This document shows, one piece after another, positions 1 to 13,234 of a stretch of 64,000 nt of DNA; the first letter of the stretch is position 1, and each line of letters starts with the position of its first letter. The notes beneath the pieces were generated by a model that saw nothing but the letters and a program-made list of their open reading frames with translations, was not told where the DNA came from and did not search any database. Position numbers and translations under genes: made by a program. Source of the stretch: Diprion similis (taxonomy: Eukaryota; Arthropoda; Insecta; Hymenoptera; Diprionidae); NCBI RefSeq assembly GCF_021155765.1, contig NC_060108.1, positions 25,941,025 to 26,005,024 of the forward strand, written 5' to 3'.

Positions 1-1527
1 TATTTCCACGACGCTTACGAGGAACGTTAAAAACCGACCTGCGAGTCTCGCGCTAAGTGGCGACGGGGTTTTACTCAATCCGACGATGGTCTTTCCAGCC
101 TCTATACCCACCTTGTCGTCAGGAAGACGTTCGAGGCTGATGAAGCGTTCCTATTTACAGACTGACGGAGCAACGTCTCCTGATTTACACGACCTGCGGT
201 ATCCACGCATTTAAGTTCAGTAATGCATCCGTTCCAATGGAACACTTCTACTCTTCGTAACTCTGATACATCGTTCGGGGTCGAGTGCTGCTGAAAAAAA
301 CGGAGCAAAATTAAAACCTCCGTTCACGCAGCCACGACGCTGCTCTTCGGCGTTGTTCGAATTCAATTCAAAAATCAAAAAACCTCAAATTTTACACCGC
401 AATTTTCTCACGCGTAGTTTGACGAACTCGCCCGCGCAACGTTATGCGAATTTAAATCACGGCGCTACCCTGAAGGAGAGCCGCTCCCGACGTCCTCCGG
501 GACTCCGCAAGAGTCGCTGCAGGGACGCCGGTTTTTGTCCCGGCTCATGCCGGACCGATGTTTTGTTTTGACGGTGAGTGACGGCTGAGTTATCTCCGGC
601 GAAGCCCGGCGATCGGTCTTCGTCGATGCTGGACCCACGTTTCGAGATGCGGCCCAACTCGCCTGGATCGCTCCTACCGAAAAAGATACACGCGGTGTAA
701 ACACCCGATAAAACAGCGCCCTTTTAACTCCCGCGGACTGACGCGCCCGAGTGCCTCCATTATTCTTCGGTTTTAACACCAGCCATTCTTCCTCCTCGGG
801 CCCGTCTTCTTCAGCGTTGCTTCCCGACTCGGTTCCGCTTCCGGTTTCACTTTTCTCAAACGTGATACGATCGGGACTAAATCGTCTTCATAGCGTAGAG
901 AAAAAAATAATTCTTTGGCGAGAATTCTACAATGAAAATATGTAATTGCTTGTTGTTGTTGGATGTAATAACTCTTCAATTTATTATTATCATCAGTTAA
1001 AATTTTTGTCGGACTCATGGTTACGGAGATGAATAAAAACTAATTACACCCTTAATTTCGAAAGGGTGGCCGTTCCTTCACCCTTACGTTTCCGGCAGCT
1101 GAGTTTTAGCTTCACGACCGACCTCCTATACGAAATGAAAAGAGAAAAAATTCGCGTCCATCCAAAATGCACAGCTAGACGGTCTCTTCGACGCACCATT
1201 TGACCAGACTACCCCTGTCTTTCAGGATTCACCCTTAAAACGAGGATTCCGTCGATTCCGAGGCTGAATTAACGCCGGTGCGTCTCGGAGAGAGATGACA
1301 AGTGTTCGACGGGCGGTAATGTGGCAGGTGTCTGATTTGCTTGTCGTGTATCCGGTGTTAGGTACATCCACCTCGCGGACGTTATTAATCTTTGCCGGGA
1401 TGCGGCGGGGAGCCGAGTCGGAACTCGGTTAAAAAAGAAAGATTGCGATAGGACGGCGACCCACTGAGCTCGAAGATCCTCGCGCGCTTCTCTCCGGACA
1501 AATCGAGGATATTCAGTCACTTGGTCG

Positions 1528-1566
1528 GTCAGTCAGTCAGTCAGTCAGTCAGTCAGTCAGTCAGTG
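1528..1566 (+). repeat. (GTCA)n microsatellite
   Basis: About ten tandem GTCA units, followed by degenerate copies (AGTTAGTCAC) to about 1585. Confidence 0.9.
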
Positions 1567-3100
1567 ACTCAGTTAGTCACTAACTCAGCGCGGCTGAACG
1601 CTGCTCGGAGACGTTATCGCATCAAATATCGACAGCCTCTTTCAACGCCGCCCTACCGAAACTTATATGCCTGCTGTATGCATGTGTGTGTGGGCATGCG
1701 TGTACACATTCGACTGTCCTAGTCTCTCTCGCTCAGGTATACCTGCAGGGGAAGAAAAATAACCGGCGAGTGTTAATTCGTGCTCATCGCGTCTTTCAAT
1801 ATGTAATACCTGCCTTGATCCATTCGTTGTATAGAAGTGGATGCCGTTTCACCCCGAAAAGAAAAGAAAAATTTCGTATTTTGCATTTTTCATCAAATTT
1901 GCAGTTTCTCAGACAAAACGATTATCGATTATAAGGTTTGTATTACGACGTCGAACCGTTTTAAAGAAGAAAAAAACACGAAAATTAATCCAATAGCAAC
2001 GAATCACCTTATTTTCTAAGCTCGAGAGATTTGAAGAATTTTGTGAAAATTAAAGAGGATTAGAACAAGCTGTTTAACTTGTTCTAATGAATACCTGAAC
2101 CTAAAAGATGCATGGGAAGTTGAAAATTCTTCTACATAGGTTACCGATGAATACCAACCCCGTGGTGAACGAGATCTTATCTTCAATGAAAAAAAAAGGA
2201 AAAAAAAAAAAAACTAAGATATCAAAATGCAGGAATCCCGAGTGTGACGAGGACTTATTGACGGAGTCCTGCAGGTCCTCCGCATCCGAATAGCCGCGCG
2301 TTTGAATTTATTGCGCACGGAAAGCGAGCTTTCGGCCATGAACGGTTATGGGGTTTGGGTATCTAGTTATTTACCTCCAGTTACGAAGTCTGGACAGATA
2401 TGTGTATAGGTATACAGAATATTTCCCGATTCCCCATGTAATCGTTATATTGAATGTTACCCTTGTAAATTTGGGATGGTTTCCTCGGCGGTCGTAAATC
2501 CCGGCGGGGTTTTCCGTTAAGCTTGTTAAGTTTACTAACTTTTAATTCGACGCCTTCGAGGAGTCACAGTGTCGCCATAAGGCGACGGGGATGCCTCTTG
2601 TATACCTGCAGTTCGAGGTATACCTGATGCACCTTGAACCCTATAAGCCTGCAACTTCGGACAATCAACGTGCAGCCGACCGAAGACACACCATAATAAC
2701 CCATAACCCATCCCCTCGTTTGTCGAATGACGAAACAGCCATAACACACTTTACGACGGTTTGACATTCTGACGCGCTGCTGCCTTGTTTTATGGCTCGC
2801 ATTACCCAAGCATGGTCCAAGTCTTATTCTTACAATAACTAATAACTGACCGACTCTCACTTTGACACGCGCTGTGTAATTTCCCTGTAATAGTAATATT
2901 TTTACCTGACACGAATTGCAGCGTAAGAAAGAGAGAAAAAAAAAAAAAATAACAAATTTTTACGAGCTTCGTTACGTTCCTAACATTCCACCCCATCCCT
3001 TATTTTTCACAAATCTTTTTTCATCTTTTAATCGTATTATACAGAATTGCAAAAAAAAAAAAAAAATCCAAAATCTGTTATATTTTTCTGCCGAAAACGA

Positions 3101-3119
3101 AAAAAAAAAAAAAAAAAAA
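3101..3119 (+). repeat. Poly(A) run
   Basis: 19 A; a second A-rich run lies at about 3051-3066. No retroelement body is seen upstream. Confidence 0.8.
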
Positions 3120-4163
3120 CGAAGAAAACGAACTTGGGCTTCGAAATGGAATTCGGGTTATTCTCCCGCTAAGTTTGATTCTCGGAGCAGCCGTGGAGCG
3201 GCAGCATCTGACGGAGCAATCTCGCCTCTCGGCTTCGGATGACAGCGAGCAATATTTTCTACCGCAGGCATGTACAGGAGGTAGAACGTGCGCTGCGATT
3301 CCGGCGTTCAACCTAGAGCTGCTGTTGCGCTGGTGCAGAAAAGATAAATCGTTTGTTTTTAAATTATTATATCCTCACCTGACAATGCGCGTTGTTAGAT
3401 TACTTGTAAGCATAAGAATCCTCACATCTGCACTGGCGGTTATCGCATATTACAGAGAATTTTTAAGTGTGTTAATTAAATTCAAAAAACGATGATGAAG
3501 TAAAACACTTTTTACGAATCGCAATCGAACTGTGAGAGGCAATTGATCGTTCGATTTACTTATGTGGATTATGATTAGGGGCTGCACTTAATACACGAAT
3601 ACTCAATACACCTACGTATTGGCACGATTATAATCCGAACTGTTCTCGACGAGCTAGCGATTAAACGAACTGCAGAATGGCGCAGCGGATAGTCTGCCGC
3701 TGTAAACTTATATTTTTAATTACATCTGTTTCAGCCGGCAATCCGACACGGTAAAATCGTGTGTTTAATGATCTGTATACAGTAATCGATGATTTGATCA
3801 ATTTTTTTTATTTCTCATTATTATTTTTTTTTCACAACAAATTACGAATTAAATCGCGTGCGCGTTTCGAATCACAAAGTCAATGATCTTATGATATAAT
3901 ACGTACATGAAAGAATTCTTGATAGATTGAAAATTATTTTATCTTGCTATCTGCCTATACTTGTCACGCAGATATCGATTAGTTTTGCAATGATTCTAAT
4001 TACAGTTCTTTCGCGCATACTTCATCAGCATAAATGTGTGGCGTATGTGGTATCTGCATGTATTACGCATTGCCTATAGTTTTCGAATTCTTTCATCGCT
4101 GGCATACGTTATGCATCGTTTTGTCGTAAAACCCCAAACTACCGTGCACGTAATAAGTATAGG

Positions 4164-4186
4164 TATATATATATATATATATATAT
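4164..4186 (+). repeat. (AT)n microsatellite
   Basis: Alternating TA for about 23 bp, flanked by AGGTATA on the left and GTATACCT on the right. Confidence 0.85.
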
Positions 4187-5097
4187 GTATACCTCAGGCC
4201 GCAGGTATAATACCTACATACTTGCAAAATTTGTCAGCGAGGAAAATGATTTATCACCGCCGCCATGGCAAAGCGCAACAGCGGTCGGCTTGCTGCCCCC
4301 TGCATGGCTCGTGTATTGGCATGGCTTCGATGATATGCCAATATACGTATAGGGAATTCCACGCGAAACTGACCAACGCAACGTCTAAGCCCTTGCATTT
4401 TTTTTTTTCGTTGAAAATTTTTTGCTCAATTCGTTCAACTGTGTAACATGAACCTAAATTTTTTCAGATTTTTCATTCGAGCGGTTCATTATTTATAAAT
4501 ATTCAAAGTGATTTTGAAAGCGACCAGTTTTAAAACTCTCAAAAAGTTCTCAAAAACTCTATTTTCTATTCCGAACATTTCAAGACCGAAACTAAGTTGG
4601 GCGGATTTTTTCAACTATTTTTGTTAAAATTTTAATTTTTTTGACTAACCAGTCTAGAAATGCTCGAAGTGAAAAATAAAACTTTTGAGAATTATCTGGG
4701 AAGTTTCAGTTCGTTTGAAGTTTAAAAACTTGTCAATAATTAACCGGTAGAATAAAAAAGCTGAAAAAATTTAGGATACCGTTTCAGATTCGAGACAATT
4801 GCCCAAAAACTTTTGACCAAAATTAAAAATTTTGGGGTTCCGACGTTGACCGGTTCGCATGGAATTTTCCATGTAAAGGCGATTCTGCGGTTGTGACTGC
4901 AGGTAGCAACCTCGATATCGTGGTCTTGCACTTGATATAATATAAGACAGCGCTAATTATGTTCGATCCTCAACTTTTTAATATCATACAACACACTTCA
5001 AATTTTATCGGACATTTATTGTCAGAATGCATGCGAATATTGAGTAATAATTGATACATGTAACTGCGATGAGGTGGAATTTCAAAAAATGATAAAT

Positions 5098-5215
5098 GGG
5101 GTGATTCACTAATTACGTAAGAACGATTTTACCCATTTAAACCCCCACCCCTATGTAAGAACACGTAAGATGTCTTGGACTCTCCCTCTCACTTCTTACA
5201 TAAGATTTTACCTAT
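5098..5215. mobile_element. MITE-like interspersed repeat remnant
   Basis: Contains the phrase GATTCACTAATTACGTAAGA, then a pyrimidine/C-rich part (ACCCCCACCCCT) and repeated ACGTAAG / CTTACAT boxes in both orientations. This layout resembles nonautonomous repeat ends common in insect genomes. No terminal inverted repeats or target-site duplication could be fixed by eye. Confidence 0.35.
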
Positions 5216-5523
5216 AGTTATCATTCACAAGCTTTAAAGTGTGCAAATATGAACACGTTTACGATTTGAAAAGCTTATTATGAAATAAAAATTTTTCACA
5301 ATAATAATATAGAAATGAAGTTGTAAATTAAAAATGAAAAAATAGATCTCATAGTTTGTGGAACCTCTAAATGAAATTTTTTTTTAGTTTTTCAAACTGC
5401 CCTGTAATTTTCTGTGCGATTTTTGTTTCCTAAGACATCGATGCACGGACATTTTGTCTTAATGGAAAATGTCTGTTATGGACATTCCGACTCGTAAAAT
5501 ATTACTAAAAAATGACTTTTGCT

Positions 5524-5537
5524 CCCCCCCCCCCCCC
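5524..5537 (+). repeat. Poly(C) run
   Basis: 14 C followed by ACCCCTCTCG, in AT-rich sequence. Confidence 0.8.
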
Positions 5538-6583
5538 ACCCCTCTCGAGACAAGGTCATGTACAGATTTTTATTTAATTAATTAATTACGACAGTTATTA
5601 TTTTACGTGCAGATCACATACGTACGCAATGCGCCAAATTCCCTGACATCGTTTCGCTACACGTGATGCAACCCCATTAGTGAAATAAAAGTATTAATAA
5701 ATAGTAAAAATAAAATAATATGAAGGAGTAAGTAAAATTATGATATTTTGGGTGTATTTTATGTTTTTATAACTATATACCCACGCATTGCAGCGTCGAG
5801 AAGGAAATATGATTTATGATTCGTTTCACACCGTACGTTGGCTGGTGTAATTATATACCTATATCGCAAAAATTTGTATAACTTCAGGTTCTGTCGATCA
5901 TATTTTTTATCGCATACGTAGAATCCACGCAGAATTTCTCATCGATACGGTAATATGTGCTTTGCCAGGCAAAATAGAATCTGCATCAATTAATATCATC
6001 TCTATAGTCTATAAGTTGCCGATCTACGCAGCATCGAATTGTTTCATTCGAACTGCACCGCTTTGCAATGTATTTCACGATGATAAGCATAGTTATATAA
6101 ATCTCTATGATTATACAACATCCTGATTTAAATACAGATAATTTGTTTTATGTAGAATAAAAAATGAACCTAGATTTTTACCGAGTCTAATTGACGAAAT
6201 TCATTTATTTATTTATTGTTTTCATTTCTCCAAAAAGACGAAAGATTTGTTTTCTACTTTCTGGCAAACAACACATTATTATAGTTATGGATATAACTTT
6301 ACAAATGCTTACAATATAAACGAATGAAAGACTTTAATGTAAGTAAAGTGAGATGAATAAAAAAAATAATAATTGCTAAAATGGCCACCAGATTTGACAA
6401 GGTTATAAAAATATGTGCACTCCGTAAAAGTTTTTATTGAATTAGGTATGTATATAATATAGCAGGATACTATAACTAATAAGTGCTTGCAGAGTTCATG
6501 TAAGCTAATTCATACGTTAAATACGCTAGAGATTAGTTTAATTGCACCCTAATTTGTCCCGTCGACCATCACGTTTAATTGCA

Positions 6584-6604
6584 TTTTTTTTTTTTTTTTT
6601 TTTT
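6584..6604 (+). repeat. Poly(T) run
   Basis: 21 T in AT-rich sequence with no gene nearby. Confidence 0.85.
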
Positions 6605-7931
6605 CTAATTTAATCCTGACCTATAATCATAGTCTTATGGCTCGTCAATCTCGAACTCCGGATAGAACGATAATAATCGAAGTGTTGAAAAATGTGGTGA
6701 AAAAAGTCGTGCGATGGATAATTCAAGGCTTAAGCGCAAGGATCGCAAGTCCTTAGCATCGGCGGCAGGTTGCCAGGAATTAAGGCTCGCTTCCTTACCG
6801 CCCGCGACGATGAGGTTGGCGAACGATGCAGGATATCAGTTATCACTGCAACAGCTGGAAGGACGGGCTCGTGTATTCTCAGGAGTTTCATGGGTTTTAT
6901 GGGAATAAGGACGCAGTGAATCGCGCGCGTGTCCTGTGGGGTCCACCGCGTTCCGACGTCCAACGTTGGGCCCACCGCTGGGTCCGTGTATGATAACATC
7001 GCGGGGTCACGATCCCTGAGTAAATTGTTACGTCAGTCCCACATCGCTCTGTGCATTCTTCGAGGGCCAAACACGCTCCCATCAATTTCCCACCATTATC
7101 CCACTCTCTGTACGAGGATAGTATTTTACAGCAGAAGATTTTTTTCCAAGCGGTCAATGGGTGCCGATAAAAAATACGAATTTTGGTGCTTATAAAATCT
7201 CGAAGGTTAGAAGGTATCGCAGGTAACTCGTGGGTATTTACTACCGAAAATCGAAACACCAGTTTTCACTAGATCTCGACGTTTCGAGGGTTTCATTATA
7301 CTTGTAAGTAACAACTTAAAACCGGATAAATTGATTCGGGTGAAGACTTCATTCCACTCGGCACTTGTCATATTTCGAGTATAAGTTCGTAGCTAAGCCA
7401 TTTCTGAGTAGGTATTAATTGGCGTGGTTGTAAGAACGTTTTTTGGCAAAATTCTGATTCTCACAAATACCGGAAGTAATAGTAAATAATAAATATTACA
7501 CTGAGTCTGGTCCTTTTCACAGGCAATTCGATTTCTCCGTTTGATCTTTTCCAACATTCCTAAATGTTCATGTAATCAGATACGATATTGCGTCAGAATT
7601 TCCATACGAATATACCTATTATACACCATAACGGCATAGCATACATGAATTAGCGAAAACTTTCGATCTTTTTTCGCGGTCATCCACGCCTAGGTATCGT
7701 CAGTTTATATTTTTACCTCGACGAGAATAGAGACGTGTACTTACGTGCAGCCCTTGCATTCTGGCGTGCATACCTATAGACGTCAATAATCGCGTTCGTA
7801 TAAAAGCTATTCGTTTAAGGATGAGCAGCAGGTCTCCATTTTGGCCGCAGCGATATGGCAGAGGCACATAAAATATTCATAAATATTCGAAAACCCGTCA
7901 GTATGCAAACGAGATGGTAATCGGGCCCGAA

Positions 7932-7993
7932 GCATCGCATCGCATCGCATCGCATCGCATCGCATCGCATCGCATCGCATCGCATCGCATCGC
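7932..7993 (+). repeat. (GCATC)n pentanucleotide microsatellite
   Basis: About twelve perfect GCATC units. All frames across it are open on the minus strand and give repetitive DAMRC-like peptides, which are artefacts of the repeat. Confidence 0.95.
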
Positions 7994-8773
7994 GTCCATG
8001 ATGCGGTTGCAGAGAGGCACCGCGATGTAGCCTGGTCGACCATTGGCGAAAGCGACTTTGCGGCAACGAAATCCATCGCAGTTATTAGTTCCTATACCCA
8101 TGCTGGACCGACGGCCAAATGGTGATTAGTTCGCGGAGCTCGGGATGCACGACGGCGTCGTCAAACCTCCCTGATCGTTAAAAGCCCTCCGGCTCGATCC
8201 TCGAATCGAAAAGGAAATTAGGAGGTAAGTATTAACTGCGAAACAGCTAGTATGCTGAACAAAAATCACGACACAGCCTATACCAAACAAAAAAGGACTT
8301 CGATAAGAAAAAATACGCTTTAATAATCCATATGTATCAGCATGTATTAAATAATATGTAATATAATTGGTACCCGCGTGTATACGTAATATTTTTACGT
8401 CAACGTATAGTAAATGTATTGAATTTTGTAAAGAAATTAGGATAATCCTCGAATAAATTTTAGTTTTTGCTAATTTCCTGGATCAGGATTAGATATGAGA
8501 TACTCACGTTTTTTGTTATACCTGCGGAACTATTAATCCGTCGCTTTGACTAATCGTTAGCTTCTCTTTCTAGATTAGTTTCGCGTCTATTCTTCGTGTC
8601 TGTTAAATGTATCTATATAATAATTATAAAAGAGGTGAAATCAAGTACCTACTCACGTTAGTATTAGTAAAAGTAGGTACAGTATTTAACCACAACGTTG
8701 TTCCGAGTTCTATATTCATTGTTGATATTATTCAACGTGATATTATAAACGCCGCATAGCCACACTTCGACAT

Positions 8774-8797
8774 TATATATATATATATATATATATC
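8774..8797 (+). repeat. (AT)n microsatellite
   Basis: Alternating TA for about 23 bp. Confidence 0.85.
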
Positions 8798-10317
8798 CTA
8801 TCTTGTATACCTGGAGTGAATTTATATTAGCGCGGCTCTATACATATAATTATCGTTGGCAAATGTAAACAAACGATTACGCGGAGGCTCAGCTTGCCTC
8901 TTCCTCTCTCTCTCTCACCCTTAATTTTTTCATTCTCTCTCCAGCCGAGTGTTCAAAGCCTTAGGCGAATGGTGTGCGTACGATCCGCTGATTAAAAAAT
9001 GCGATAACAGAATATGCGAAGTTCGGAGTCTGCGTGAGTTTCTCATCTCGAAGAGATCCGAAGATCACCTTAAACATGGAATTTTTTAATTTTACACGGT
9101 TAGTTTCATCATCTACCTGCAGTGATCAATCTATTTGAATAATTTTTATTCCCTCATTTTATTTTCTTTTCCTCTTTGCACGTTGCGTGCTCGACGATAT
9201 CACAACGCGTAATATGTGTTCAAGACAGAATATGAAATCGCGGTTTCGTGATTGAGCACCGATTCCCGCCGTTGCGACGTGATTTTTAAACACCTTTTTC
9301 GAGTGATAAAAAGCCATAACCAACAGCATCATTTCGCCGCTGAGTAAAACCGCGCATGTGTGTTACGCCGACTGAATGATCGTTTTAATAATCCAATCTT
9401 TTCATGCTACACGCACGAAGTCCGTACGATCGTGAATCCCGACGTACGAGGCGATGTTAATTTCTATCGTAAAACCGGCGTTACACAAGCAGGATAAAAA
9501 ATGACAAGAATTAAAAGGAAAAAAAAAAGAGGAGCAACAATTTTTATAATTTATAACCCGAAGTAATGACACAGAGTTAACGGGAGACCCTTGACGCTTT
9601 CGTATATCCGTATAATCCGTGCACCGCGTGTAGTAGCTCATTGGAATCAGTAATTGGAGGCGCTGTTTGATAATATATATATTTATTTTTCTCAATTTTT
9701 CTTTTTCATACGATACATAAATAATTCTTGTTTGCGGCCTCGAGATTAGATATAAAAAATATTATTGGCATTGCGCAGTTTTATTACACGAGTTAATTAT
9801 AACTATCGAAAAGGACACCCATACATATAGAATATACATATATACCGCGTGTACCTCTACTCAATACTCATTCATGCCGTTTGTGCATAAATAAGGACTT
9901 GGATTTAACACGAGAAGAGCATGGAGGAAGAAGAAAAAAACACATTTAATCCCAGACATTCGTAACCATCGGATTTGCGTACCGTCTGCAGGATTCCTGC
10001 GAGTTAGGCTGTCGCAGAGCGAGGAAAAAGGGGACTCGATTTCCAAAAAGTCGGCCGCGGAAGAACCGCATAAAAAAGGATCCTCGTCCTCTGCCGAACC
10101 GCGAACGAGGATCAGGAGCATACGATAGTAGCGCAGCCCGGGCGTCGTAAGTCTCTTTAATCGCGCTGAGAATAATTAGGCGGCACCGATTAAGGTGATT
10201 AAGGAAGGCGGGAAGACGAAGCCACCCACTATTAGCTAATCACTTTGCCTCAGCCTGCCGATGGCGTTAATTTTTCTACTTCGTCGACTGCGATCGCCGT
10301 CCGACAAACCGGAAACG

Positions 10318-10340
10318 CTGCTGCTGCTGCTGCTGCTGCT
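10318..10340 (+). repeat. (CTG)n microsatellite
   Basis: Nearly eight CTG units. The plus-strand frame gives poly-Leu, but no gene is supported. Confidence 0.85.
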
Positions 10341-12381
10341 CCCTTTTTCGCCTTTAATTCGCACACGAATAATTAAGGAAAAAACACAACCGAACGATCT
10401 AATTTCCTCGCAAACTAACCCCGCGGTTCTTTATTACCGACGGATTGATGGGATATTTTAAGCCGCGCTATCGGCAACTCGCCTGAAATCGAACCACCGT
10501 AAGACGTATGGCCGGCCGTTTGTTACAACTCGTTTAAGGTACAATTTAAGGCTCTGCAAGGACGGGGCGATTAGCGCCAAATCTTAATCTACAACATAGA
10601 CGAGTAAGAAAATATAGGATATTAAGAAATTCAGTCACGTTCATGTCAGTAAGAACATCGCGGTTTATACAAGAGATTAGATAATGAGATTCAAATTTGA
10701 TCGATCTACGGAAAAAGTGATATTCAAAATCTCTGCACATCAGGTATAAATTTTTTCATCTACTGTACGCAGGCGATGCAACTAAATTATATTATAACAA
10801 ACAGACGTCAAAGAACTTTGAAGGTATTTTAATTTTACCAGCCGGCATAATTTTTCGAATCACGAATCAATCTCTGATGTAAAAAATATTTGGAAGCATG
10901 AAAATGAAAAAACGTCGCGTTTACACCGCAAATTAATTAGATACGTGCACTTTCGCCGAGAGCTGTTGCGTCAAGCTGATCCATTCGGGGTCGGCTGATC
11001 CTCGTAAGAATCGGCGAGTCCTTATCCTCCGCGGGAGCGAAGCTCGAGGGCGACACGCCGCGTCGGCAAACCCCGGCAAACGAGCGATGCTCCCCCTTTT
11101 TCCTCCCCCGTCGCATCTTCCTATCGTTTCTCCTCGTTTCTCCTCGTTTCTCTCGACTTCTCTTCGAGGGACGCTCGTGCGTCTCCGCGGACTCGGACAT
11201 CGGCGACAGGACTCGGCGCTCATCTGCATAAACATCTCCTCGCTCGGTAGCCTCGGAGATCCCCCCCTTCGGCCCCCTTCGGCCCCCTTTGCCCTCCCCC
11301 CCCATCCCACCACTGGTGTGTATGCCTACCCGTACACTGATACCTGGAGGGGGACGCCGATGGATGCGGGCTGCCCTGCAGGTACGAACCCCCTTTGCGC
11401 TCGTGTAGGTGGGTATAAACCTACTCCTGATTCCGCCGCGCTTATGCCCATCTACATAAACTCTGGCCGGGCATTGCTCAAGAGATTCACATTCTTCACC
11501 GGGACGCGCAAAAGGTCGTTAAGCCTCCGCTGCCGCGGGACACAGGCGCGACTCCTCCTCCTCCTCCTCCTCTTCCTTCTCTTCTGCTCCTCTTCTTCTT
11601 CTTTTCTTCGACCTTTTCAGCGTCCTGTAGGTCCTCTTCTTACTCCGGTTCTTGTCTTTTCTCCGTGTGTCATACATGCTGCAAAGTCTTTCACGTCATG
11701 TGTATACATGTACATACAGTTCTCGCGAATTCACTGATACCTACCCTTTATTCTAAATTGGATTAGGTTGCTGTATTATTCATTGTCGATTCATTCGCAT
11801 TTATACATGATTTTTATTATTCACTGCAAAAACATATCACGAAAGTTCGAACTAATATCATTTTCCAACCATACTAATCTTAGAAAAAATCTCAACATTC
11901 GGGCTGCAAGTCTTGCGCGGACTCAACCGTTGAGAAGATTTCGATACAGGCGTTAATTCTAATGCACGAGTTCAATTTGACCAAATCAACGAATCAAACC
12001 ACACGATTCAAGCTTCATTCGATACCTTCAGGTTTTTATCTCCTATTCACAAATACCTACTACACATAAACGTCCGTGTAAAAGTCGCGTACGTCACGGT
12101 CCAGCTAGATTACTCTCATCGTCCTGCACACTCCAGCTCCCGGAGTAAGGAAACTAGGCGACTCTATCTCCAAGCCATCGTGACCATTGAAATTGACCCT
12201 TCGATTCATCGGCATCCCCGTATAAACTTCTCTTTTTATCGATGTAAATCGACATAGGTATCCCCTAAGAGTTACCACGTGTCCGTAACAGCCGAGGTGC
12301 GGATTTCGCTCGTGGAGTATCCGAGGCGAGGAGAAGGTGTGGGTGAAGGTATCGCTCGACGTGTCTCGGGCGTTGATAGCG

Positions 12382-12399
12382 CTACCGCAATAGCGGTAG
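12382..12399. promoter_or_regulatory. Short perfect hairpin CTACCGC-AATA-GCGGTAG
   Basis: Seven-bp arms and a 4-nt loop. It is followed within 110 bp by two GGGCCTT boxes (12450, 12461) and two AACCGG boxes (12472, 12482) that resemble Grainyhead-type half sites. It reads as a possible cis-regulatory element; function is not shown. Confidence 0.3.
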
Positions 12400-13096
12400 G
12401 ACGAGCCGAGATTACGATTGTTTTACAACGCCCGGTAAAACTGTCGCGCGGGCCTTATTAGGGCCTTGTTTAACCGGTGGCAACCGGCGTTTACCGCGCG
12501 TTCAACGGGCCCTGAAGGAGCTTTGAGGCGAGCGAGGACCGCGGACGGAATAACGAAGAGCCGCGGATCCTGCAGCCTCACCAGCCTCGCGGAGATAATG
12601 TCGTGATAATGCGACGGTATAATGACGGTGGAAAAATATAATTAAGCTATTTAAGATACGTAACACGGTGGCATGGCGCCGTGTCTACACAGCCTCGATA
12701 GCTCGCTGCAAACACAACCCGGTGGAGACAGGAATTCTGTTTACCTCCCGCACACCCTGCATCCGATTCACGCGTCGCTGCTCTACTTCCACGGCTTGCA
12801 ATCTATTTTATACACTTCGCCCCGCGATAATATCCTGCAGTACGCCGAAGCAAAGGTCTTAGCGCAAAAATTCTTTCAATTCGATTCGATTCGAGATCTT
12901 CAAGGCTCGCCTCGTTAAAAGTATTGACGCTTTGAATTATTTTGTAATTCAGTTACACCCGAACTTCAAAGAGCTCGATCAATTTTCAGCGGTTATTTAC
13001 CGATAATGAAAGTAAGTGCAGAGTGTGCACAAACCGGAAGTATACCAATCAGAGTAATTTGATCAGCTGTTTTCATACACCGTACCTACGTTTCAG

Positions 13097-13234
13097 GGCA
13101 CTTTTAGAATAGCAAATGAAACCATTCGACAAAGCATCGGTTGACCAAGACTCTTCACAAGTCGAAACAGGAAACGACGATTTGCATGAAGCCGTTATTT
13201 TGGAAAGGATATGCGTTAGGCTTCTGTCTTTGAA
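13097..13234 (+). other. Candidate first coding exon, unidentified gene
   Basis: A TTTCAG acceptor-like site ends at 13096. An in-frame TAG at 13110 is followed by ATG at 13116, and 39 codons plus 2 nt run to a GTAAGC donor at 13235. The peptide begins MKPFDKASVDQDSS and has a natural, acidic composition with an amphipathic end (LHEAVILERICVRLLSL). I recognise no family. A noncoding upstream exon could end at 8224, where AG/GTAAGT is a perfect donor. It may be chance; no downstream partner exon was identified. Confidence 0.28.

Larger units (their letters stand above)
1..13096. other. No supported gene (left flank)
   Basis: AT-rich sequence with simple repeats, the MITE-like stretch at 5.1 kb and a perfect AG/GTAAGT donor at 8225 that could end a noncoding exon. 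Open frames are short, low-complexity or repeat-derived. The 216-codon frame at 11087-11737 is Ser/Leu/Pro-rich low complexity and is not accepted as a gene. Confidence 0.6.

Noticed and set aside
3671..3760. tRNA-like A-box (TGGCGCAGCGGA)
   Set aside because: No matching B-box GGTTCGAATCC-type sequence at the right spacing and no cloverleaf by eye.
11087..11737. 216-codon plus-strand frame
   Set aside because: Low-complexity Ser/Leu/Pro composition from CT-rich DNA; no domain and no homology recognised.
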